64,000 bases of DNA. Source: Mycoplasmopsis bovis PG45 (GTDB taxonomy: Bacteria > Bacillota_I > Bacilli_A > Mycoplasmatales > Metamycoplasmataceae). The DNA lies in contig NC_014760.1 of assembly GCF_000183385.1 (NCBI RefSeq), positions 744,001 through 808,000 of the forward strand. The letters run 5' to 3'. Positions 55,567-64,000 of this stretch are shown here, piece after piece. The notes under the pieces were generated by a model. That model was given only the letters and a program-made list of their open reading frames with translations. It did not search any database and was not told the DNA's origin. A program made the position numbers and the translations under genes. The stretch's first letter is position 1. Every line of letters starts with the position of its first letter.

Positions 55567-57183
55567 TAAAAGTTTCCCGAAAAATTAACTATATAAGATT
55601 TTTTCGATGAGTTCCATACTTTTTTTAGGGAGCTCAGTTTCATACCAAATGTCATTTTTATATGGCATTTGTATTTTTTTATATTGCTTAAATATTTTCA
55701 TTACATCGCGATAAGTTTTAGTCTCTAAAATTCTTGAGTCAGCAAATTTATTCTTTATTCTGTTTCCGATTATAAGGGTAAGCATATTCAAAAACTCATC
55801 ACCATAAACACTGTAATCATCATGCTGTCTAACAGTTTCTAACTCTAATGTATTTTTATAAAAATCGTTAACAAGTTCTATTTCTCATCTTTGCTTGTAT
55901 AAGTTTAATGCATCTTCACAGGTGATATCTTGATCTGATACATATACAATTGTTCCGAATTTGTGCTTAATTTTTCATATCTTTCAATTGAAAATTTTTT
56001 ACTAGACATAAAGTCTTGTTCTTCCTTTGATGCACGTTTTAAGTTCCTGAAAGCATAGTAATAAAGTCCATTGTGAAATATCTTTTTACATCAGGTTGGC
56101 TCATCTTTGCTGTTTATTTTATCTTTCATATTGTATGCGTCAATTTCTTCTAAAAGTTTTAGTGGTCTTTTGAGCGGATGTATAAAGCCAACATTGGACA
56201 TTAGTGCGCTACTATTTATGCCTTTGTCACCTATAATTATTCCTTTATTTATTCCTGTTTTCTCCAAAAAGTCAGGAAAACTAGTGACATCCACACAATT
56301 TCCTGAGTATGGAAGTGAACAAATTACATCTCTAGTTGTTACATTAAAAGCAATCAAAATAGAGATGTTTTTACTATTTTTTAACTTTGATTTGTATGAA
56401 AAATCATTTAATGAATTTACTTTGCTATTATTGTTTTTTAACATTCCATCTATTGCAATTTTGTTGCTCTTATCAATTTTGTTAACCCTGTTTTGAATAA
56501 ATTCAAGTACCTTAGAATAGTCTTTTCCAATTCATTTTATTAATGACGAGACATTATTTTTTCCAAGTTTAAGTTCAGGACTTTCAACTGACATAAATGA
56601 TTCATTAAACACTTCATCCAATTTGTTATTTGTCATTCTTGGATTTATAGAACGAAGTATAGCAATAGCATATATGGTTTAGCCATATCCTGCGGATACA
56701 CATTGCTTAAATCAGTCAATATATCCTTAGAAACTGATTTTGCTATTTCATAGTCGCCAAAATTTTTCATTGAAACAGTTATTTTCAGTTTTTCTTTTGG
56801 CACAAATTTCCATCAATTATATGTCCTATAACTTTACCTTCAACTGGTTGGTTATTTCCGTTTTTTCTAATGCATCCAACTCTTTCAATAACTGCTCACA
56901 TTGAACCTGATTTTTTGACAACTGTATTTTTAGGTCTTTCTATTGCTCTAATTTCTGCTGGTACTGCCATATATATTAACTCCTTTATATAGTTAATTAT
57001 ATAGTTATTTTTTAAAAAAGCAAGCAAATTTTTAAACATATTTTTGCTGATTTTTTCAATTGTAAGATAAAAAACAAGAGCCTTTGTTTTTAAAACTCTT
57101 GTTTTAGTTTCTGAAAATAACAATCTATAATGCAAACCGCTTATTTTTGCATTTTTATATAGTAATTTTTCAGGAAACTTTTA
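55567..57183 (-). mobile_element. IS4-type insertion sequence, copy A (decayed)
   Basis: Ends match copy B: TAAAAGTTTCC at both ends and an inner inverted repeat of about 25 bp (AAAAATTAACTATAT region). Flanks GTTAAT and ATTAAT may be a 6-bp target duplication with one change. Length 1,617 bp. Confidence 0.85.
55585..56970 (-). pseudogene. IS4-type transposase with three frameshifts
   Basis: Same gene as the copy B transposase but with three single-base losses: near 56812 (GATGGAAATTTG against GATGGGAAATTTG), near 56685 (CTAAACCATAT against CAAAACACATAT) and near 55975 (five A against six in ATGAAAAAATTAAG). Reading stops in each frame, so no working transposase. Start ATG 56970 and end TAA 55585 are still present. 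Confidence 0.88.
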
Positions 57184-57203
57184 ATTAATAATTAAAAATC
57201 AAG

Positions 57204-57241
57204 GAAGCCAATGATAGAAATTTATCCTTGGCTTTTAATTT
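57204..57241. terminator. Bidirectional terminator after the Vsp-like lipoprotein
   Basis: AGCCAATGATA and TATCCTTGGCT form an 11-bp stem with one mismatch; A/T runs on both sides. Confidence 0.55.
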
Positions 57242-57254
57242 TTTTATATGTTTA

Positions 57255-58109
57255 TTAGTTATTTTTAATTATAGGAGGTTTTCTTATTCTTCAAATGTTA
57301 AGAATAGGTTCAAAAATTTTATCTAGTTTTTCAGTAACTTTTTTTCTTTTTTCTTCTGATTGCTTGATTAATGTTTCAGTAGTAGAATCAAAGATTTGAG
57401 GTTCAGATTCTGCTATTGTTTTTCAAGAGTATATGAATTTTGGTTCACCAAAAAGTATATGATCGCCTTCTTTAGTTTTAGCAATATATTCATTATCTGA
57501 TAATAGTCCACCTTCAGCGTATTGTGTTAAGTTTTCTTTAGTATCTTCAAAGTCTTCTTTAGTTTTTGATTTATCTATTTCCATAAAAAGCTTTTCAACA
57601 AATTCATTTTCACTAGAATCTAGAGCTTTATTTTTTAGACCTAATGATTTATCTTTGTACTCAGTAACAAACTTTTTTACTTCTTCTTTAAATTTCTTTA
57701 AAACCTCATTATCGATTTTAGTGTTATCTGCATCTGCTGTTGTTCCATCATTTTGTGGTTTTTCATGATTTTTTTCTTCTTTTTCTGATTTAGTTCCTGA
57801 ATTTTGCTTTTCTGAGTTAGTTTTTGAATCTTTTTCTGATTTAGTTCCTGAATCTTGCTTTTCTGAGTTGGTTTTTGAATCTTGTTTTCCTGTTTTTTCT
57901 TTCATTTTCGATTCTGTACTGCCTTTATCTTGTTTTTGTTTATCATTCATTGTTTCAGAAGAATTTTTTTCATCTGTATTTTCGTTTATCTTAATATCTT
58001 TTTCCGTTTTGTTATCTGGTTTTGCTTCGGTGATGCAACTAGCAGATAAAAATGGCAATGAGATAATTGGCGATAGTGTTGTTAATAATAAAAATTTAGA
58101 TTTTTTCAT
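57255..58109 (-). CDS. Vsp-like, repeat-rich surface lipoprotein
   Basis: 284 aa from ATG 58109 (MKKSKFLLLTTLSPIISLPF), GGGAG about 15 nt upstream. The signal peptide ends FLSASC. Residues 30-125 are Lys/Glu/Ser/Asn-rich with two units of DSKTNSEKQxSGTKSEK; the rest is helical and charged (VKKFVTEYKDKSLGLKNKAL). The N-terminus resembles M. bovis variable surface proteins. One TGA is Trp (FIYSWKTIAE). It lies between two inverted IS4-type elements and has an (AG)n tract near its promoter, so expression could vary in several ways. Function unknown, possibly adhesion or antigen variation. Confidence 0.82.
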
Positions 58110-58157
58110 ATAATATTTATTATTCTCCCTTTAGTGATAGTTATGTAATAAAATGGA

Positions 58158-58163
58158 ATTATA
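58158..58163 (-). promoter_or_regulatory. -10 box of the Vsp-like lipoprotein
   Basis: TATAAT on the minus strand, about 48 nt before the ATG. A -35 box at the normal distance would fall at 58181-58186, on the edge of the (AG)n tract. Confidence 0.6.
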
Positions 58164-58182
58164 TAAGTAGAAAAAAATAACC

Positions 58183-58220
<38 letters not shown>

Positions 58221-58380
58221 GAGTCAAAATATGAAATTGTTTCCTTAAAGAAAATAATGATGTTTTTGCTCACTAAAATGCGGCTGCAACACAAAATTTG
58301 TTATGTTACTCAATGTGATGTTCGAAAAAAGTATTCTTTGACTTAAATTCTTGTTTTATAGTGCTGTAAGTAAGTTTAAA

Positions 58381-59999
58381 TAAAAGTTTCCTGAAAAATT
58401 ACTATATAAAAATGCAAAAATAAGCGCTTTGCATTATAGATTGTTATTTTCAGAAACTAAAACAAGAGTTTTAAAAACAAAAGCTCTTGTTTTTTTATCT
58501 TACTATTGAAAAAATCAGTAAAAACATGTTTAAAATTTGCTTATTTTTTAAAAAATAACTATATAATTAACTATATAAAGGAGTTAATATATATGGCAGT
58601 ACCAGCAGAAATTAGAGCAATAGAAAGACCTAAAAATACAGTTGTCAAAAAATCAGGTTCAATGTGAGCAGTTATTGAAAGAGTTGGATGCATTAGAAAA
58701 AATGGAAATAACCAACCAGTTGAAGGTAAAGTTATAGGACATATAATTGATGGGAAATTTGTACCAAAAGAAAAATTGAAAATAACTGTTTTAATGAAAA
58801 ATTTTGGCGACTATGAAATAGCAAAATCAGTTTCTAAGGATCTATTGACTGATTTAAGCAATGTATATCCGCAGGATATGGCAAAACACATATATGCTAT
58901 TGCTTTACTTCGTTCTATAAATCCAAGAATGACAAATAACAAATTGGATGAAGTGTTTAATGAATCATTTATATCAGTTGAATACCCTGAACTCAAACTT
59001 GGAAAAAATAATGTTTCATCATTAATAAAATGAATTGGAAAAGACTATTCTAAGGTGCTTAAATTTATTCAAAACAGGGTTAACAAAATTGATAAGAGCA
59101 ACAAAATTGCAATTGATGGAATGTTAAAAAACGATAATAGTAAGGCAAATTCATTAAATGATTTTTCATGCAAATCAAAGTTAAAAAATAGTAAAAACAT
59201 CTCTATTTTGATTGCTTTTAATGTGACGACTAGAGATGTAATTTGTTCACTTCCATACTCAGGAAATTGTGTGGATGTCACTAGTTTTCCTGACTTTTTG
59301 GAGAAAACAGGAATAAATAAAGGAATAATTATAGGTGATAAAGACATAAATAGCAGTGCACTAATGTCCAATGTTGGCTTTATACATCCGCTCAAAAGAT
59401 CACTAAAACTTTTAGAAGAAATTGATGCATACAATATGAAAGATAAAATAAACAGCAAAGATGAACCAACCTGATGCAAAAAGATATTTCACAATGGACT
59501 TTATTACTATGCTTTCAGGAACTTGAAACGTGCATCAAAGGAAGAACAAGACTTTATGTCTAGTAAAAAATTTTCAATTGAAAGATATGAAAAAATTAAG
59601 CACAAATTCGGAACAATTGTATATGTATCAGATCAAGATATCACCTGTGAAGATGCATTAAACTTATACAAGCAACGATGAGAAATAGAACTTGTTAACG
59701 ATTTTTATAAAAATACATTAGAGTTAGAAACTGTTAGACAGCATGATGATTACAGTGTTTATGGTGATGAGTTTTTGAATATGCTTACCCTTATAATCGG
59801 AAACAGAATAAAGAATAAATTTGCTGACTCAAGAATTTTAGAGACTAAAACTTATCACGATGTAATGAAAATATTTAAGCAATATAAAAAAATACAAATG
59901 CCATATAAAAATGACATTTGGTATGAAACTGAGCTACCTAAAAAGAGTATGGAACTTATTGAAAAAATCTTATATAGTTAATTTTTCGGGAAACTTTTA
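58381..59999 (+). mobile_element. IS4-type insertion sequence, copy B (intact, 1,619 bp)
   Basis: TAAAAGTTTCC ... GGAAACTTTTA ends with a 6-bp target duplication TTTAAA (58375-58380 and 60000-60005). Inverted relative to copy A. The exact duplication shows that it moved in by itself. Confidence 0.9.
58593..59981 (+). CDS. IS4-type transposase
   Basis: 462 aa, complete; ATG 58593 (MAVPAEIRAIERPKNTVVKK) with AAAGGAG upstream. DDE residues are in IAIDGMLKND (D), IIIGDKDINSS (D) and YKQRWEIELVNDFYKN (E of the YREK-like motif). TGA codons are Trp. Not the same family as the 557-aa IS1634 transposase above, though related in fold. Confidence 0.88.
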
Positions 60000-60112
60000 T
60001 TTAAATGTACATTATTGTGTTAAAAAACATTATTGAGTAATATGTCTTATTTGGCTAATTTATAGTAAGCAAAACTTATAAGAAAATTGTTTCTGTATTT
60101 TTATTTATACTA

Positions 60113-60118
60113 TATAAT
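60113..60118 (+). promoter_or_regulatory. -10 box for the tRNA genes
   Basis: TATAAT, 20 nt before the 5' end of tRNA-Leu. Confidence 0.5.
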
Positions 60119-60138
60119 GTTAATGCATTTTAAAAGAT

Positions 60139-60225
60139 GCCCAGGTGGCGGAATAGGTAGACGCAAGGGACTTAAAATCCCTCGAACGTTAGTTCGTGCT
60201 GGTTCAAGTCCAGTTCTGGGTACCA
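60139..60225 (+). tRNA. tRNA-Leu (UAA)
   Basis: 87 nt with long variable arm (class II). Anticodon loop CTTAAAA in stem AGGGA/TCCCT gives anticodon UAA; acceptor ends match and CCA is encoded. Confidence 0.97.
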
Positions 60226-60250
60226 TATGTCCGCTTCATAGGGCATAAAT

Positions 60251-60326
60251 GCGCCCGTAGCTCAGGCGGTAGAGCAAATGGCTTTTAACCATTGGGTCAG
60301 AGGTTCGAGTCCTCTCGGGCGTACCA
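60251..60326 (+). tRNA. tRNA-Lys (UUU)
   Basis: 76 nt cloverleaf; stem AATGG/CCATT around CTTTTAA gives anticodon UUU; GTTCGAGTCC T-loop; encoded CCA. 25 nt behind tRNA-Leu, in one transcript. Confidence 0.97.
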
Positions 60327-60346
60327 TTTCACGAAAGTGTCTATAA

Positions 60347-60374
60347 AACAGGCGTATCCGCTTGTTTTTTTATT
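60347..60374 (+). terminator. Terminator of the tRNA pair
   Basis: Stem AACAGGCG with CGCTTGTT and T7; the 5' arm also carries the CTATAAAACAG motif (60342-60352). Confidence 0.75.
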
Positions 60375-60415
60375 TTTTTATTCACATAATAAAAAAATAA
60401 GCTATAAAAAGCTTA

Positions 60416-62248
60416 TTAATTGAATTGCGACTGATGCAAACCATAATAAAAGCCCTTGGCAGCCATTAATTCCTTATGATTTCCTTTTTCAATGATTTGA
60501 CCATCATTAACAACCAATATTAAGTCTGCATCTTTAATTGTGCTTAATCTATGAGCTATAACAAATGATGTTTTGTTTTTCATTATTGAATTTTGTAATG
60601 CATCTTGAACAATTTTTTCAGTGTTCGAATCGACATTTGATGTCGCTTCATCTAATACTAATATTTTTTTATCACCAAGAATTGCTCTTGTTATTGAAAG
60701 AAGCTGTCTTTCACCTTGTGATAAGTTTGCTCCATTGTTCTCTATAACTGTTTGATAGCCATTTTTATAACTTTGTATAAAGTGATGAGCACTAGTTATA
60801 TTAGCTGCTTCAATTACTTCTTGATCTGTAGCATTTGGATTAGCAACTTTTAAATTATTCATTATAGTGTCATTAAACATAAATGAATCTTGCAAGACAA
60901 CTGTCATTAGTTCTAATAAATTATCTTTAGGAATTTGTTTTAATTCTAAGCCATCAATTTTAATTGAACCTGCTTCATAGTCATAAAACTTGCTGAGTAA
61001 ATTAATAATTGTGGTTTTTCCTGCACCAGTAGGCCCAACTATTGCTATAACTTGGCCTGGTTCAGCATAAAACGAAGCATTTTTGAGTTGATATTTACTA
61101 GAACTCTTATCATATCTAAACGAAACATTATCAAACTCCACATGCCCACGCATTGTAGAAGCTCTTAAATACACAGGATTTTCAATCTCAGCAGGCAATT
61201 CCAAGCCTACTAATTTAAATATTCTATTAGTTGATGCCACCCCAATCTGCGTTGAAAACACTATATTAAAAAAGATTTGAACAGTGCTAGTAAAAGTAAA
61301 AATTAAATTAATATAACCTATTATTAAAGCAGTTACATCCTGGCCGACAACACCAACAAAATTTATGTTATTAATTTTAAATAATAATGAAATGGCAAGA
61401 ATAATTAACACTAAAAAGTTAGAAAAAACAACAAATCAAGGATCAAAGAATTTCGAATAAACATCACCTATAAATGATTGTTTTTTAACATTTCTTGCAA
61501 TTATTTCAAACTTGTTAAATGATTCTTCTTCTCTGTCAAATGATTGAGTAACTTTTGTGTTTTTTAGCATTTCTTCAACATAAGCATTCATATCTCCAAA
61601 ATAGTCAGTCATTTTAATGTAAGGTACTCTTGCCTTTGATAGCAATAACCAGCTAAGAGCACAAAATAAGAATGTTACGGGTAATACTATTGCTGATAAA
61701 GTTAGTGAGTAACATAACATAAATATCACAGAAAAAATGACCTTAAAAATCTTACCTGATGTTTCATTAAATAACTGTGTCATAGTTAGGGCTATATTAT
61801 TTATGTCATTTGTTAATGTAGAAATTTGGTCTCCTACTTTATTCTTATCATGGTATGAAATAGGCATATAGAGCAATTTCTTAGAAGCTACTTCCCGCAT
61901 TTTAGCAGTAGTTCTAAAACTTGCAGATAATAGTAATTTATTTTGAATCATTCTAGTTACTAAATAAAGCCCAAAAGATAATGCAAGTCCAATCATTGCA
62001 ACAATAAACATCGGAGCATTGAATGTTGCTTTATTAGCAATTATGTCTTTTGTAAAAAATCAACTGATTATAAACCCAGTCATTGCTGTGCCAAATGTGT
62101 AAAGCAAAGCTTCAAAAAAGGAAAGAACTAATCCATAAATCAATGACTTTTTTTCATTAGCAGACATAAATTTTAATGAAGCTTTAAGTAACCCAATAGT
62201 AGAGACTGTTGTGACTTTATCATTTTTATGCTTTTTAACTTTAGTCAT
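60416..62248 (-). CDS. ABC exporter, subunit with intact ATPase site
   Basis: 610 aa; AGGAGG before ATG 62248. A fused membrane-ATPase half-transporter: about six helices (first 330 residues), then NBD with Walker A GPTGAGKT, signature LSQGERQ and Walker B LVLDEATSNVD, H-loop IAHRLST. TGA codons are Trp. The stop of its partner upstream is 10 nt away, so the two form a heterodimer. Substrate (lipid, drug or peptide) cannot be told. Confidence 0.92.
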
Positions 62249-62258
62249 AATTGCCTCC

Positions 62259-64000
62259 TTATTGTTCTAATTGAGTTTCATATATTTGTTTATAAAACTC
62301 ACATGATTGTGCTAATTGATTATGCGTACCACGGCTTATGATAAAACCATTAGTTGACATTACAATAATTTCATCTGCATTTTTGATATTGCTGATTTTT
62401 TGACTAATAATAATAGTGCTGCATTCATACTTATCTTTGATATTATCAATAACTTTTGAAGCAGTAATGTTATCTAATGCACTAGTTGAATCATCTAAAA
62501 TTAATATCTTTGGCTTACGTAATAATGATCTAGCAATAGAAAGCCTTTGCTTTTGGCCTCCAGATAGATTCTTTCCACCTTGATAAACGGGATGATCTAA
62601 GCCATCTTCAAATTTACTTACAAATTCATCAGCACATGCGTCTTTAAGTGCTTGCATTATTTCATCATCGCTTGCATCTTCTTTTGCTCAAAGCATATTG
62701 CTTCTAATAGTTCCAGTATAAAGCAAAGATTCTTGATGAACAATTCCGACAGTATCATGTAAATTCTTAGAATTTACTTGACTTACTTCCTTGTTGCCAA
62801 TTTTGATTGAACCTTCGTTATACTTGTAATTATTAACCAAAAGATTAACAATGGTGCTCTTACCGCTGCCCATTGGTCCGATAATTCCCAGACTCTTTTT
62901 ATATGGTAGAGTAATATCAACATTAGCAATTGCAAAGTTTGGCGATGCATCATAATACTTAAATGACAAATTCTTAATTTCTATGTCATATGAATCTATA
63001 ATTTCGCCTTTAGAAACATATAAATTATCAGTTTCATAGTCATAAGCTTCAATAATTCTAGCAGCTGCTACTTTTGCTCTAAAAAGTGAACTAAGGAATA
63101 AAAGCATTAATAATATCCCCGCAGCTACTTGTCATAACAAGTCAATAAATAAATTAATGTTTGTAATAATATCTTTGTTTATTTTACTTATTGTTGCATA
63201 ATAACCAACGACAGAGTAAATGCCGATCATTAACCAGTTAAGTAACATTTGAAATACAGGATATGCAGTTGAGAAAATCATTGTTGATTTGTACTGGCTA
63301 TCATATCAAGCATTATTAATTTCTTTTAAAACATTAAGTCTTTTAGTTTCTAAATTAAATGTTTTAATAACTCTAATACCTGAAATGTTTTCATCAACAA
63401 CTTTTGTAACAGCATCAACTGCCTTTTGGGTCTTTTTCAATAATGGCCCTGTCTTTACACTTATTATTGAGCCCATAACTATAACAATTGGAATAATAGC
63501 AATAATACTTAATGACATTTGTCAGTCAACTAAAGCCGCTACAGTTAAACCACCAATAATCAAGAATATACCTTTAATCATTACAGATGTTCCATTAACT
63601 AAAAATTCTCAAAAAATGGCTATATCGTTTGAAAGCCTAGTAATTATTGATTCAGCTTTTAAATCTGCAATATTCTTAAGTGAATAGCTTTGAATTTTTT
63701 TATAAAGTGTATTACGGTAAAAATAACTACTTCTTTCAGCGGCTAAAACAATTACCAATGTAGATAAAAATGCCAAAGAAGCTGTGGATATTGTTTGCAG
63801 TAAAACTATAATAGTTAGTCACTTAAAAGCTTGATTATAGGTTATAAAGCCAAAATCAATTCTGCCATTTAAAAAATCCATATGGTAAGGCGCTATTCTA
63901 TCTTCAGTAAGTATTAAGTCAATATACTTTTTAATTAAAAGCGGAAGCATAACATTAAGCAAAACATAAATTAATGTTAAGAATGAGCCAATTATAAAAA
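62259..64000 (-). CDS. ABC exporter, partner subunit (partial, runs off window)
   Basis: At least 580 aa; the N-terminal end lies beyond the window. Membrane helices, then Walker A GPMGSGKS, signature LSGGQKQR and Walker B LILDDSTSALD with Asp where the catalytic Glu should be, and ISQKISN in place of the H-loop His. This is the pattern of the inactive ATP site partner in heterodimeric exporters such as BmrCD. TGA codons are Trp. Confidence 0.9.

Overview
The window reads as chromosome of a low-GC mollicute that translates UGA as tryptophan: almost every long gene (parC, parE, fusA, dnaE, mnmG, transposases) is cut by in-frame TGA codons at places where the family has Trp. The lipoprotein signals (for example ending AATC, AAKC or SASC), the standalone 5'-3' exonuclease, the str operon without tuf, and the load of IS30, IS1634 and IS4-type elements point to the hominis group, most likely Mycoplasmopsis (Mycoplasma) bovis or its close relative M. 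agalactiae. The species call is inference; no database was searched.

Layout. 1-3.9 kb: a surface endonuclease I-type lipoprotein, then two tandem copies of a lipoprotein gene whose signal peptide is joined to its lipobox through a poly-C tract (10 C and 8 C; 9 C would be in frame), so both copies read as phase-OFF. 4-6.7 kb: prs, a frameshifted rsmG and two 5S rRNA genes on the minus strand around a small membrane protein. 6.7-9.4 kb: an IS30 element (14-bp target duplication) in the gene next to a cytosine-C5 DNA methyltransferase. 9.5-13.3 kb: rnhC and a HAD phosphatase, then an IS1634 element with a 100-bp target duplication. 13.3-25.9 kb: a minus-strand housekeeping block (parC, parE, a CvpA-like protein, def, a DUF3137-like protein, a MATE exporter, rlmH, mnmG) with rsmD on the plus strand. 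25.9-27.4 kb: a second IS30.

27.7-41 kb is the most unusual region. It has three copies of a two-gene cassette: a large exported subtilisin-like (S8) protease whose 3' end overlaps the start of a ~460-477 aa lipoprotein. Copy 2 has lost most of its protease by an internal deletion. Copies 2 and 3 lie in an ancient tandem duplication of about 4.7 kb that also copied a third lipoprotein gene and the first ~200 bp of dnaE; the two units have decayed in complementary ways.

41-55.5 kb: dnaE and a PolI-type 5'-3' exonuclease, a second IS1634 without target duplication, a 5'-nucleotidase lipoprotein, fusA-rpsG-rpsL, a trigger-factor-related protein and an ABC-F protein with a degenerate second ATPase site. 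55.5-60 kb: a Vsp-like repeat-rich lipoprotein with an (AG)n tract next to its promoter, bracketed by two inverted IS4-type elements, one intact and one decayed. 60-64 kb: tRNA-Leu(UAA), tRNA-Lys(UUU) and a heterodimeric ABC exporter that runs off the window.

Common themes: variable surface lipoproteins with several kinds of simple repeats that could switch them, exported degradative enzymes (nuclease, proteases, nucleotidase) suited to a parasite that scavenges nucleotides and peptides or attacks host proteins, and IS elements that have edited their neighbours.
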